From: Mycolicibacterium sp. MU0050
GTDB lineage: Bacteria; Actinomycetota; Actinomycetes; Mycobacteriales; Mycobacteriaceae
Assembly (NCBI RefSeq): GCF_963378085.1
Contig: NZ_OY726395.1
Coordinates: 620,001 to 684,000, forward strand
Direction: 5' to 3'
Length of the DNA stretch: 64,000 nucleotides
A program made the translations under genes and the position numbers. Shown piece by piece: positions 1 through 8,033 of the stretch (its first letter is position 1; the number at the start of each line of letters is the position of its first letter). The notes beneath the pieces are model-generated. The model ran no database searches. It was not told the DNA's origin and saw nothing but the letters and a program-made list of their open reading frames with translations.

Positions 1-1149
1 GCAGATCGAGTAGTTGCGGCGGATCCCTTCACCGCCGAGGTTGGTGCGAACCGTGACGTGCTGGCCCGGCTCGAACCGGAATTCGTCACGCAGCGCTTCG
101 GGCACGGCGAAGGTGACCAGGGTGCTGTCCTCGGTGATCGGGTCCACCGAGGCCACCGGAACGCGGTGCAGCACGGCGTGCGGGGCGCTCGAGCGCGGCG
201 GCATGTGGACCGGCACCACCCGCCCGAGCTTGCGGTTGAGCCGCTTCCATTCCCGGTACTCGCCGGCGTTGAGGTGCTGACCGAACACCGTGGTGATCGC
301 GGCGTCGCGGTCCAGATAGGCCTCCTCATTGCGGTGCCAGGTCTTGCGGTAGCGGTAGAACGGCACCGAGGGGTGCAGGTGATGCACCAGGTGGTAGTTC
401 TGCGACAGCATCAGGGGGGTGTACAGCCACTCCATGCCTACCCGGGCGCGCGTCGCGCCGTAGCGGTTGCTGCGTTGGGTGTCGGCCAGTCCGTGGTGCG
501 GCAGCCAGTCGAACCACCAGACCAGGACGATCAGCCCGATGCGCTGCGGGATGAGGAAGACCACCGCCAGCGTCCAGAAGTGCCCGGTCACGATCGCGGC
601 GGTCAACCCGAGCAGGCTGACGACCAGCATCCCGACTGTCTCGGCGATCTCGGCTCTCGGTCGGCTTCGCAAGGTCCGCAGGATGAATCCGCCGTACAAC
701 AGTTCGGGGAAGGGCCAACGCAACGGCATCTGCCACCACCGCGAATGGGAGGCCCAGGCGTCGGGGTCCAGTTCATCGTCGTTGGCGTGCCGATGGTGTT
801 CGATGTGGATGAACGCGTACGTCGGGAACGAGATGATCGGCACCACCAGCACGAACGCTGCCCGGCCGACGAGTCGGTTGATCCAGCGGGTGCTGCTGAC
901 CGCGTAGTGGATGGCGTCGTGGCTGACAGTAAACATCACGAACGTCACGACGGCGTTCATCGCGATGGTGGCCCAGGCCGGCAGCCAGCCCTGGACGTAG
1001 CCGACGGTCGAGGCCACGAACGTCGTCCAGCCGATCACGAGGATCGCCACCGTCGGCAGGGCCAGCTTGGGCACGGGCGCGCCTGGGTCCGGAAGCGCCT
1101 GCCGCGCGGGCGACGCCGGCGCTGTGTCGTCGAGTGCTGTGATGGACAT
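1..1149 (-). CDS. Fatty-acid desaturase/hydroxylase fused to ferredoxin-reductase-type domain (3' partial)
   Basis: Membrane di-iron desaturase or hydroxylase whose C-terminus continues as an electron-transfer module. The ATG is at 1149 and the frame stays open to base 1, giving 383 codons with the stop outside the window. Three His boxes are visible: HDAIH (residues 77-81), HIEHHRH (115-121) and HLVHHLHP (253-260), among hydrophobic segments at about 33-55, 62-76, 93-110 and 172-211. From about residue 325 the sequence changes to an FAD-binding FR-type fold ending in RRNYSIC, the flavin-binding RxYS motif of PaaE/phenol-hydroxylase-type reductases. A 2Fe-2S ferredoxin domain may follow beyond the edge. 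The fusion would let one polypeptide pass electrons from NAD(P)H to the di-iron centre. It diverges from the PucR regulator. Substrate unknown. Confidence 0.85.
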   Translation of the reverse strand, partial: MSITALDDTAPASPARQALPDPGAPVPKLALPTVAILVIGWTTFVASTVGYVQGWLPAWATIAMNAVVTFVMFTVSHDAIHYAVSSTRWINRLVGRAAFVLVVPIISFPTYAFIHIEHHRHANDDELDPDAWASHSRWWQMPLRWPFPELLYGGFILRTLRSRPRAEIAETVGMLVVSLLGLTAAIVTGHFWTLAVVFLIPQRIGLIVLVWWFDWLPHHGLADTQRSNRYGATRARVGMEWLYTPLMLSQNYHLVHHLHPSVPFYRYRKTWHRNEEAYLDRDAAITTVFGQHLNAGEYREWKRLNRKLGRVVPVHMPPRSSAPHAVLHRVPVASVDPITEDSTLVTFAVPEALRDEFRFEPGQHVTVRTNLGGEGIRRNYSIC

Positions 1150-1263
1150 GGCTGCTCCAGAACTCTCGATGGCTAGGGTGGCGGCTGGGAACCGCTGAGT
1201 ACAAACGTTAGGGATGCCCTGGGGCGGTGGCCATGTCTTCGGGGCACCAGACGCTGCGCCGCA

Positions 1264-1282
1264 TTTGTCTCCAGGAGACAAA
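1264..1282. promoter_or_regulatory. Perfect 19-bp palindromic operator at the pucR-type promoter
   Basis: TTTGTCTCCAGGAGACAAA is a perfect inverted repeat with 9-bp arms and one central base. It sits 8 bp upstream of the -10 box TAGGGT (1291-1296) and so covers the -35 region of the regulator gene; the divergent desaturase starts at 1149. A regulator bound here would block the PucR gene and could also affect the desaturase. This is inference from position and symmetry. Confidence 0.7.
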
Positions 1283-1290
1283 CTTTGCAG

Positions 1291-1296
1291 TAGGGT
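1291..1296 (+). promoter_or_regulatory. -10 box of the PucR-type gene (leaderless)
   Basis: TAGGGT is followed 7 nt later by the ATG at 1304, the geometry of mycobacterial leaderless transcripts. It decides the start codon in favour of 1304 over the upstream GTG at 1214. Confidence 0.6.
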
Positions 1297-1303
1297 CCGC
1301 CTC

Positions 1304-2557
1304 ATGACGCCGGAGCGCAGGGACGACGGTTCCGCCGCTGCATCGGTCACCGCGGTGATCAGCACGTTGCACAGCAAGGTCGACGAGGTCACCGCGCAAA
1401 CTCAGCGCGTGCTGATGGACGAAATCGCCGATCTGCGCGGTGATGCCCAACTGGTGCAGTTGATGCGGGACAACGTCGCCGCCAACATCGACACCGTGTT
1501 CTCGGCGATCCGCCACGGCATCCCGGTGGAGCACGTCGAGGCGCCGACGGCCGCGCTGGAGTATGCGCGGCGGCTTGCGCAGCGAGACGTGTCGGCGAAT
1601 GCGTTGGTGCGCGCCTACCGGATCGGCCACCAGGTGGTTCTCAATATCCTGCTCCAGGAGGTTCGGGATTCCGAACTGGATGCGCAACGTCAGCTTGACG
1701 TCTTCGACGAGATCCTCGGGGTGACTTTCCGCTACATCGACTGGATCACCCAACAGGTGCTGGGCGTCTACCAGAATGAATACGACCGCTGGCAACAGAG
1801 CCGAAACCGTATGCAGGCGGCGGGGGTTCGAGGTGTTCTGGAGAACGACGACGAGATCGACATCGACGCGGCCTCGATCGCACTGCGCTACCCGCTGCGT
1901 CGGGTCCATCTCGCGCTCGTGCTGTGGTGTGCGGAGTCTGGCGATCAGGACGAATTGACCACCATGGAACGGTATGTGCACCAGTGCGCCGCCGCGCTGG
2001 ACGCCCACGACGGCGCGCTGTTCGTATCGGCCGACCGGCTGACCGCGTGGGCTTGGATCCCGGTGGACCCCGAGCACAGCGCGTTGCCGCCGGTCCCCGA
2101 CGATTCCCCGCTACGCGTCGCCGCGGGCCGGCCCTTGCCGGGAGTGGCGGGGTTCCGTCGTTCGCACCGACAGGCTCAGCTGGCGCGCGCGGTGCTGATC
2201 GCGGCGGGGTCTCCTTCCGGTCGCCCGGTCAGCGCTGCGGAGCCGGGACTGTTGTTGGCCGGTCTCGCGGGCGGCGACTTGGGCGAGGCCCGCGCCTGGG
2301 TGGCCGAAGTGCTCGGACCGCTGGCCACCGCGGGCGCAGGGGAGGAACGACTTCGTGAGACTCTGCGGGTGTTCCTCCGGGCGGGATCGAGTTTCAAGGC
2401 CGCGGCCGGAGAGCTCCATCTGCACTTCAACTCGGTGAAATACCGAGTGCAACGCGCCACGGCCCGGCGTGGGCGACCGATCACCGATGACCGGCTGGAC
2501 GTGGAAGTCGCGCTTCTGCTGTGCCATTGGTTCGGGGCGGCAGTCCTGACCCCCTGA
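1304..2557 (+). CDS. PucR/CdaR-family transcriptional regulator
   Basis: Predicted DNA-binding regulator of 417 residues. The N-terminal two thirds is the variable sensor region seen in actinobacterial PucR proteins. The C-terminal part, from about residue 340, carries the PucR helix-turn-helix: ETLRVFLRAGSSFKAAAGEL, then LHFNSVKYRVQRA, where family members have the typical 'H-NTVRYRL' segment. The ATG at 1304 is preferred because a TAGGGT -10 box lies 7 nt upstream and no Shine-Dalgarno sequence is present. It is divergent from the desaturase fusion and tail-to-tail with the CaiB-type gene. The palindrome at 1264-1282 suggests autoregulation. It is a candidate regulator for the neighbouring catabolic block, although its operator differs from the 19-bp motif shared there. 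Confidence 0.85.
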   Translation: MTPERRDDGSAAASVTAVISTLHSKVDEVTAQTQRVLMDEIADLRGDAQLVQLMRDNVAANIDTVFSAIRHGIPVEHVEAPTAALEYARRLAQRDVSANALVRAYRIGHQVVLNILLQEVRDSELDAQRQLDVFDEILGVTFRYIDWITQQVLGVYQNEYDRWQQSRNRMQAAGVRGVLENDDEIDIDAASIALRYPLRRVHLALVLWCAESGDQDELTTMERYVHQCAAALDAHDGALFVSADRLTAWAWIPVDPEHSALPPVPDDSPLRVAAGRPLPGVAGFRRSHRQAQLARAVLIAAGSPSGRPVSAAEPGLLLAGLAGGDLGEARAWVAEVLGPLATAGAGEERLRETLRVFLRAGSSFKAAAGELHLHFNSVKYRVQRATARRGRPITDDRLDVEVALLLCHWFGAAVLTP

Positions 2558-2561
2558 GCCG

Positions 2562-3785
2562 TTATGCGATGGCGCCGGCCTCTTTGAGCTCGGCGATGCG
2601 GTCCCAGTCGACGCCGAGTTCCATCAGCACCAGCTCGGTGTGCTCGGAGGCCTGCGGCGCGCGGGTGGTCTCCAGCGGCTCGTGGTTGAACTGCACTGGC
2701 CCGCGGACGACCTTGAACGGCTCGCCGCCGTCGGCGGCCTCCACTTCGACGATCATGTCGTTGGCCAGGGCCTGTTCGTCGGTGCCCAGGTCGACCAGGC
2801 TCTGGAACGGTGCCCACTGCCCGCGCATCGACTTCAGGTGCTGGCGCCAGTATTCGAACGGCTTGCTCGCGATGGCCTCGGCGATCAGCTTGGCGGCGGC
2901 CTCGGCGTTCTCGATGAGCGGCATGACGTCGTTGAACCGCGGATCGTCGGCCAGTTCGGGCAGACCGAGGTGTTCGAAGGTATCCCGGATGTAACCCGTC
3001 GGGCTGACGATGCACAGGTTGATGGTGCCGCCGTCGGAGGTCTGGTAGTTGGCCATGAACGGGTTGACCGAGCCGACGTCACCGGGCATCAACGAGCGCA
3101 TTGTCTCGCCGGTCTCCATGCCCTGGGTGACGCTGGCGCCGGCGGCCCACCACGCGGTGCTCAGCAACGACACGTCGATCTCGGCGGTCTCGCCGGTGCG
3201 CTCCCGGTGGAACAGCGCGGCCGAGATACCGCCGGCGATGTTCATGCCGCCGATCGAGTCGCCGAACGCCGGGATGCCCTGCGACAGTGCGCCGCCGATC
3301 GCCTCGGGCGTCAATGCATGGCCGACACCGCTGCGGGTCCAGAACGCTGTGCCGTCGAAGCCGCCGGTGTCCCGCTCCGGGCCCTTGTCGCCGTAGGCGC
3401 TGCCGCGCGCGTAGATGATGTTGGGGTTCACCGCCCGGATGTGTTCCACGTCGAACTTGTTCTTCTGCCGTTGCGCCGGCATGTAGTTGGTGAGGAACAC
3501 GTCCGCGGTCTTGGCGATCTCGTAGAGGATCTCCTGGCCGCCCGGGGTCGAGACGTCGATGCCGACGCTGCGCTTGCCGCGGTTGGGGTGCTCGATCAGC
3601 GGATGCCGGTTCGGGTCGAGCTGGAAGCCGCCCATGTTGATGAAACCGCGCTGGGTGTCGCCGCGCACCGGGTGTTCCACCTTGATGACGTCGGCGCCCC
3701 AGTCGGCGAGGATGGCCCCGGCCGCCGGGACGAACGTGAACTGTGCGACCTCGAGGACCCGAACGCCCTCCATCGGCTTGAGCAC
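2562..3785 (-). CDS. CaiB/BaiF family CoA-transferase (class III)
   Basis: Transfers CoA between carboxylic acids through an aspartyl-CoA thioester. The 407-residue length is normal for the family. The N-terminus (EGVRVLEVAQFTFVPAAGAILADWGADVIKVE) has the CoA-binding Rossmann-like pattern, and the catalytic Asp is probably in the GGFDGTAFW segment near residue 145. It is last in a minus operon after the aldehyde dehydrogenase, 38 bp downstream of it. The context suggests it activates or recycles an acid made by that dehydrogenase. A start at the second Met (MEGVR, four codons in) is equally possible. The acceptor acid cannot be read from sequence. Confidence 0.9.
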   Translation of the reverse strand: MLKPMEGVRVLEVAQFTFVPAAGAILADWGADVIKVEHPVRGDTQRGFINMGGFQLDPNRHPLIEHPNRGKRSVGIDVSTPGGQEILYEIAKTADVFLTNYMPAQRQKNKFDVEHIRAVNPNIIYARGSAYGDKGPERDTGGFDGTAFWTRSGVGHALTPEAIGGALSQGIPAFGDSIGGMNIAGGISAALFHRERTGETAEIDVSLLSTAWWAAGASVTQGMETGETMRSLMPGDVGSVNPFMANYQTSDGGTINLCIVSPTGYIRDTFEHLGLPELADDPRFNDVMPLIENAEAAAKLIAEAIASKPFEYWRQHLKSMRGQWAPFQSLVDLGTDEQALANDMIVEVEAADGGEPFKVVRGPVQFNHEPLETTRAPQASEHTELVLMELGVDWDRIAELKEAGAIA

Positions 3786-3823
3786 TACAACCCCTTCTTC
3801 CGTCTGCGCCGGGCCCCGCGGAT

Positions 3824-5308
3824 TCAGGCGGGGTGCCCGATGGTCTTGCTCTCCAGGTACTCCTTGAAACCCTCGGCCCCGTTGCGCCGACCGAGGCCGC
3901 TTTGCTTGGTGCCGCCGAACGGACTGGTGATGCCGAAGTGGCTGCGTCCGTTGACCGTCACGTTACCGGTCCGCAGTCGCCGGGCGATACAAAAGGCGCG
4001 TTCAGTGTCAACCCCGGTGACTTCGCCGGACAGGCCGTAGATGGAGTTGTTGGCAATAGCGACGGCCTCGTCGTCGGTGTCGTAGGGGGTCACCGTGAGC
4101 ACCGGTCCGAAGATCTCCTCCTGGGCGATCTGCGAGTCCGGGTCGACGTCGGCCAGCAGCGTGGGTTGGGTGTAGTAGCCGACCGGCAGCGCCTCGGGGA
4201 TGCCGCCGCCGGTGACCAGCCGCGCCCCGGAGTCGACGCCGGACTTGATCAGCCCGAGCACCTTCTGCCGTTGGGTCTCACTGATCTGTGGGCCCTGCAG
4301 CACCGACGGATCCCACGGGTCGCCGACGGAAGTGGCTTCCATGCTGGCCTTGAGGATCTCGATGCCTTCGGCGTAACGGCTGCGCGGCAGCAGGATTCGG
4401 CTGGCCATGATGCAGGCCTGCCCGGACATCACACATGCGACCATGGCCGCCATCGGCAGGCATTTCTCCAGCTTCGCGTCGTCGAGCACGATGTGGGCCG
4501 ATTTGCCGCCAAGTTCCATCATGGTGCGCTTCACGGTCGGCGCGGCCGCGGCGAGGATGGCCCGGCCGGTGGCCGTCGAGCCGGTGAAGGTGATCATGTC
4601 CACCCGCGGGTCGGCCGACAGCGCGGCGCCGACCCCGTTGGCATTGGAGGTCACGACGTTGAACACCCCGGCGGGGATGTCGGTCTCCTCGGCGACGATG
4701 CGGCCCAGCTCGCTGCCGGACCACGGGGTCAGCTGCGCGGGCTTGAGCACCACGGTGTTGCCGGCCATCAACGCGGGAATGGTTTCGGCGATGTTGAGGT
4801 AGAACGGCACGTTCCACGGGGTGATCGCGCCGACCACGCCCACCGGCTCATAGGAGATGGTCCGCCGGGCGGTCCCCATCGGAGCCTTGTGGATGCCGGT
4901 GTCGACGAGGTACTCGAAATCCCGGCCGTGTTCGGCCCAGTGCCGGACCTCGTCGATCGGGTCCTCGATCTGACTGCCCGTCACGCTGACGGGACAGCCG
5001 ACCTCGGTCACCACGATCCGGCGCAGCCGCTCCTTGTTGCGCTCCAGCGCCGCGTGCAGCTGCATCAGGCAGTGGTAGCGGAAGTCGAGGTCGCGGGACC
5101 ACTCGGTGTCGTCGAACGCGCGCCGCGCCGCGCCGACGGCACGGTCCATGTCGGTGAGCGTGCCATCGGAGACCTGCCCGACCACCTGCTCGTTGCCGGG
5201 GTGCACTACGTCGAACAGCGCGCCCCCGTCGGTGTGGCGGAGCTCGCCGTCGATGAGCATGCGCTGTTCGCCGGCGAGAATGCCGGTGTCACTCTGGGTC
5301 TGGGTCAT
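3824..5308 (-). CDS. NAD(P)-dependent aldehyde dehydrogenase
   Basis: Oxidises an aldehyde to the acid. It has 494 residues, normal for the ALDH superfamily. Visible landmarks are TPWNVPFY (cofactor-site Asn), the GSTATGR loop, MELGGKS (general-base Glu) and GQACIMASR with the catalytic Cys. The reading frame is open upstream to 5632, but the ATG at 5308 (MTQTQSD) lies just after the stop of the upstream amidohydrolase (5310-5312), leaving 1 nt between them, which implies translational coupling. It probably hands its acid product to the CaiB-type CoA-transferase encoded next. Confidence 0.92.
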   Translation of the reverse strand: MTQTQSDTGILAGEQRMLIDGELRHTDGGALFDVVHPGNEQVVGQVSDGTLTDMDRAVGAARRAFDDTEWSRDLDFRYHCLMQLHAALERNKERLRRIVVTEVGCPVSVTGSQIEDPIDEVRHWAEHGRDFEYLVDTGIHKAPMGTARRTISYEPVGVVGAITPWNVPFYLNIAETIPALMAGNTVVLKPAQLTPWSGSELGRIVAEETDIPAGVFNVVTSNANGVGAALSADPRVDMITFTGSTATGRAILAAAAPTVKRTMMELGGKSAHIVLDDAKLEKCLPMAAMVACVMSGQACIMASRILLPRSRYAEGIEILKASMEATSVGDPWDPSVLQGPQISETQRQKVLGLIKSGVDSGARLVTGGGIPEALPVGYYTQPTLLADVDPDSQIAQEEIFGPVLTVTPYDTDDEAVAIANNSIYGLSGEVTGVDTERAFCIARRLRTGNVTVNGRSHFGITSPFGGTKQSGLGRRNGAEGFKEYLESKTIGHPA

Positions 5309-5309
5309 C

Positions 5310-6557
5310 TCAACTTCCGGGTGCGACGAGCTCGGGCGGGTGGACGGCGTCCGGGTCGGGGTTGGCGATCGGCAGCCCCATGAACCGGCGGGCGTTGTCG
5401 CCCATGAAGTCGTAGGTGCGACGGACGTCCATGCCCTCGGCGTACTGCCAGTAGCCCCTCGGCTCGGCCAGCCCCTCCGGGTGCGGGTAGTCGGAGCCGA
5501 ACAGCACCCGGTCCCAGCCGACGGTGTTGACCACGTCGGCCACGCAGCCTTCCCAGAACGGACTGACCCAGATGTTGCGCCGGAACACGTCGTGCGGATG
5601 CTCAGGAAAGTTCTGCGGCATCTTCTTGACAAGATCTTCGAAGTCGTTGAACAGCGGGAAGATCCAGCTGCTGCCGTTTTCCACGCTGGCGATCCGCAGT
5701 TTGGGGAACCGGGTCAGGGTGCCGTGGCAGATCAGGCTGGTGAGCATGTCGGCGATCTCGCGGTGCCCCAGCACCATCCAGCGGAAAGCGCTCTGGGCCA
5801 TGAAGTTCTGGGTGTGCGGCGGCTCCCAGCTGTTGACGTAGTCGTCCAGCGGGGGATAACTGGCGTGCAACACGATCGGGAGTCCGGCCGATTCGACGTC
5901 GCGCCAGAACGGGTCGAACTCGGGTAGCGCCGGCGAGCGCCAACCGTGCAGGCCGTTGACCGGACCGGGTTTGATCAGCGCCACCTTGGCGCCCTGGTCG
6001 AGGATGTACTCGAGTTCGCGTTGGGCGGCATCGACCTCGGAGAGGTTGATGATGGGCGTGGAGAAGACCCGCTCGGCGTAGTTGAAGGACCAGTGCTCGG
6101 CCATCCACTGGTTGAGCGCGTGGATGATGGCCAGGGTCAGCTGGGGATCGTCGGCGCTGGAGTGCTCGACCAGGCTCGCCAGCGTCGGATAGTTGAGCGC
6201 CTCGACCACACCCTGCCGGTCGAGCTCCTTGACGCGGTCCTCGGGGTTGCGGGTGGCCGCCGGGGCCTCGATGGCCTTGCCCTGCATCTCCCGCAGCGTC
6301 AGTCCCTCGGTGTTGCGGCCGGCGAAGAACTTCTCGTGCGCCCCGGGTGCGGCGACCCGCTCGAAGGTGGGGTTCGGGATGAAGTCGGTGACCTTGTTGT
6401 TGATGATGATCCGGGTCTGCTTGCCGATCTGGGCGTACTGCACGGCGCGCTGGTAGCGCTCCGGCAGGAACTTGGTCAGCGCCTCGGCGGTCTCGTACAT
6501 GTGTTGGTCGGCATCGAAGATCGGTGCGTCCCGAAACTGTTCGCTGGTGTCGCTCAT
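5310..6557 (-). CDS. Amidohydrolase-2 family metal-dependent hydrolase/decarboxylase
   Basis: A TIM-barrel amidohydrolase-2 protein of 415 residues. The family includes ACMSD-type decarboxylases and other C-C or C-N hydrolases. The N-terminal FDADQHMYE replaces the usual DxHxH metal motif with a Q/H variant. Further family signatures are ALIKPGPVNG, IVLHASYP, and FGSDYPHPEG with the conserved Asp. The start MSDTSEQ (ATG 6557) is preferred over an upstream in-frame start because a GGAAGG sequence precedes it by about 9 nt. A second family member is encoded at 26.3 kb. Reaction unknown; decarboxylation or ring hydrolysis of a CoA-pathway intermediate is plausible. Confidence 0.85.
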   Translation of the reverse strand: MSDTSEQFRDAPIFDADQHMYETAEALTKFLPERYQRAVQYAQIGKQTRIIINNKVTDFIPNPTFERVAAPGAHEKFFAGRNTEGLTLREMQGKAIEAPAATRNPEDRVKELDRQGVVEALNYPTLASLVEHSSADDPQLTLAIIHALNQWMAEHWSFNYAERVFSTPIINLSEVDAAQRELEYILDQGAKVALIKPGPVNGLHGWRSPALPEFDPFWRDVESAGLPIVLHASYPPLDDYVNSWEPPHTQNFMAQSAFRWMVLGHREIADMLTSLICHGTLTRFPKLRIASVENGSSWIFPLFNDFEDLVKKMPQNFPEHPHDVFRRNIWVSPFWEGCVADVVNTVGWDRVLFGSDYPHPEGLAEPRGYWQYAEGMDVRRTYDFMGDNARRFMGLPIANPDPDAVHPPELVAPGS

Positions 6558-6575
6558 GGGGTGGCCTTCCTGCCG

Positions 6576-6633
6576 CGAGCAGACGCAGACTTCCCCCAAA
6601 ACCGTTCATCTGGGCGGAGTTTGCGTCTGCTCG
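6576..6633. repeat. Long inverted repeat between thiolase-like and amidohydrolase genes
   Basis: The arms at 6576-6591 and 6618-6633 are complementary at 15 of 16 positions, with a 26-nt loop. The right arm reads AGTTTGCGTCTGCTCG. It fills most of the 85-bp gap between two genes of one minus operon, so as RNA it would form a strong stem that could attenuate or protect the transcript. It resembles the intergenic palindromes that recur in mycobacterial genomes, but I cannot test for other copies here. Confidence 0.75.
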
Positions 6634-6642
6634 GCATGGTTC

Positions 6643-7788
6643 TCAGGTGGTGAGGATGCTCGCGGCGGCCGTGCCCGGCGCGCCGTAGAGTTGGGTGAAG
6701 CCGACCTTCGGCGAACCGGGCACCTGACGGTCGCCGGCCTCGCCGCGCAGCTGCCGGACGATCTCGTGGATCTGCCGCAGACCGGACGCGCCGATGGGTT
6801 CGCCGTTGGCGATCAGGCCGCCGTCGGTGTTGACGGGCATCGACCCGCCGATCTCGGTGGCCCCGTCGGCGAGCAGCTTCTCCTGTTCGCCGTCCGCGCA
6901 GAAGCCGCACTCGGCCATGTGGATGATCTCGGCGCCGGCGTCGGTGTCCTGCAACTGGATGACGTCGACGTCCTCGGGGGCGATCCCGGCCTTCTCGAAC
7001 GCGGCCCGGGCCGCGTAGACGGTGGGGGCGACGTCCTCCTCGACGGGCGCGAAGGTGGTGTTGACCTCGTAGGCGCCGTACTTGCGGGTGCGCACCTCGA
7101 CGGCCCGCAGATACACCGGTTTGTCGGTGTAGCGGTGCGCGATGTCCGCGCGACACATCACCACCGCCGCGGCGCCCTCGTCGGGAGCGCAGAACATGTA
7201 CTGCGTCAGCGGGTAGTTCAGCATCGTCGAGTTGAGGATGTCCTCCTCGGAGATGGGCTTGCGGCGGAACGCATTCGGGTTCAGGGCACCGTTGCGGAAG
7301 TTTTTGTTCGCGACCTTGGCCAACGTCGCCTGGGAGATACCGTGGGTGTGCAGGTAGCGGTTGGCCTTCATCCCGAAGAACTGGGTGGTCAGGTACTGCC
7401 CGTTCTCCGCGTACCAGCGGGGCATCCCGACCAGCGCGGGATCCTCGGTGAACGCGCCCTTGGGGTGCTTGTCCAGGCCGACGGCGACGCCGATGTCGTA
7501 GTCACCCAACCGGATCCCGTCGGCGCAGGCCTTCGCCGCGCTGGCCGCGGTCGCGCAGGCGTTGAACACGTTGGTGAACGGGATCCCGGTCAGCCCGACC
7601 ATGCCGACGATCGCGTCCGGGTTGGCCACCGTCCAGCTGCCGCCGGTGGCGGCCTGGACGTCGGACCACTGCACCCCCGCGTCGGCGACGGCCGCGGTGA
7701 TGGCGTCCACCCCCATCTGCATGGCCGACTTGCCCTCGAATCGGCCGAATGGGTGCAAACCCACGCCGATGATGGCCACTTCGTTCAC
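6643..7788 (-). CDS. Thiolase-fold protein (SCP-x/Ltp type), possible aldolase
   Basis: A 381-residue thiolase-superfamily protein. The nucleophile-loop Cys is retained (NACAT, C78) and H290 lies in HMAECGF. However, the GHPxGxSG motif reads GEPIGASG (E330 for the catalytic His), and the C-terminal CxG loop reads LYGAPG (Tyr about 368). A canonical thiolase could not keep its normal acid-base residues with these changes. The Tyr-rich pattern recalls the Ltp2-type retro-aldolases of steroid side-chain degradation, which work with a DUF35 partner. No DUF35 gene is seen in this window. The GTG at 7788 is chosen because AAGGGG lies 6 nt upstream; the frame is open to 7845. First gene of a minus operon, with a copy of the shared 19-bp motif at 7844-7862. 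Confidence 0.85.
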   Translation of the reverse strand: MNEVAIIGVGLHPFGRFEGKSAMQMGVDAITAAVADAGVQWSDVQAATGGSWTVANPDAIVGMVGLTGIPFTNVFNACATAASAAKACADGIRLGDYDIGVAVGLDKHPKGAFTEDPALVGMPRWYAENGQYLTTQFFGMKANRYLHTHGISQATLAKVANKNFRNGALNPNAFRRKPISEEDILNSTMLNYPLTQYMFCAPDEGAAAVVMCRADIAHRYTDKPVYLRAVEVRTRKYGAYEVNTTFAPVEEDVAPTVYAARAAFEKAGIAPEDVDVIQLQDTDAGAEIIHMAECGFCADGEQEKLLADGATEIGGSMPVNTDGGLIANGEPIGASGLRQIHEIVRQLRGEAGDRQVPGSPKVGFTQLYGAPGTAAASILTT

Positions 7789-7843
7789 AGTGTCCCCTTC
7801 TGAAGTGTCGGAGCGGCTCCGCGGACTCGTCCGGTGGGCCGTC

Positions 7844-7862
7844 AACCGTAACTCTTACAGTA
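7844..7862 (-). promoter_or_regulatory. Shared 19-bp motif, copy a (thiolase-like operon)
   Basis: AACCGTAACTCTTACAGTA on the plus strand fits WACSGNAnnnnYTACWGTW. It lies 56 bp upstream of the thiolase-like start. Read on the minus strand it contains AAGATACTGTAA, identical to the matching stretch of copy b in the divergent promoter. The same pattern occurs in three other promoter regions of this block. Confidence 0.7.
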
Positions 7863-7937
7863 TCTTATCTAGTGCCGCGATACGACGGCCCGGCGACGCC
7901 CTGTCCGGGGCCGGTGCCGCCCGTTGCCGGGGCAAGA

Positions 7938-7956
7938 TACTGTAACCTTTACCGTT
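7938..7956 (+). promoter_or_regulatory. Shared 19-bp motif, copy b (aldehyde dehydrogenase-P450 operon)
   Basis: TACTGTAACCTTTACCGTT is the mirror-image orientation of copy a, 75 bp away, and points to the operon starting at 8034. Extended by four bases to the left, it repeats the 12-mer AAGATACTGTAA present on the opposite strand at 7855-7866. The symmetry suggests one regulator controls both divergent operons. Confidence 0.7.
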
Positions 7957-8033
7957 GATCGTCCCGAATTCAGCTGGAGTAGCGGTTGCTCTGCTGGTAC
8001 GCCGGGGGTTTGACAGGAAGGCGTAGGCGTCAG

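Noticed and set aside
58..1176. 372-codon open frame on the plus strand over the desaturase
   Set aside because: It is the shadow of the minus-strand gene, which has clear His boxes and an FAD motif. The plus frame is Arg/Gly/His-rich with no family motif.
2640..4040. 466-codon plus-strand frame over the CaiB gene
   Set aside because: It is a high-GC shadow with no motif; the minus frame encodes a full CoA-transferase.
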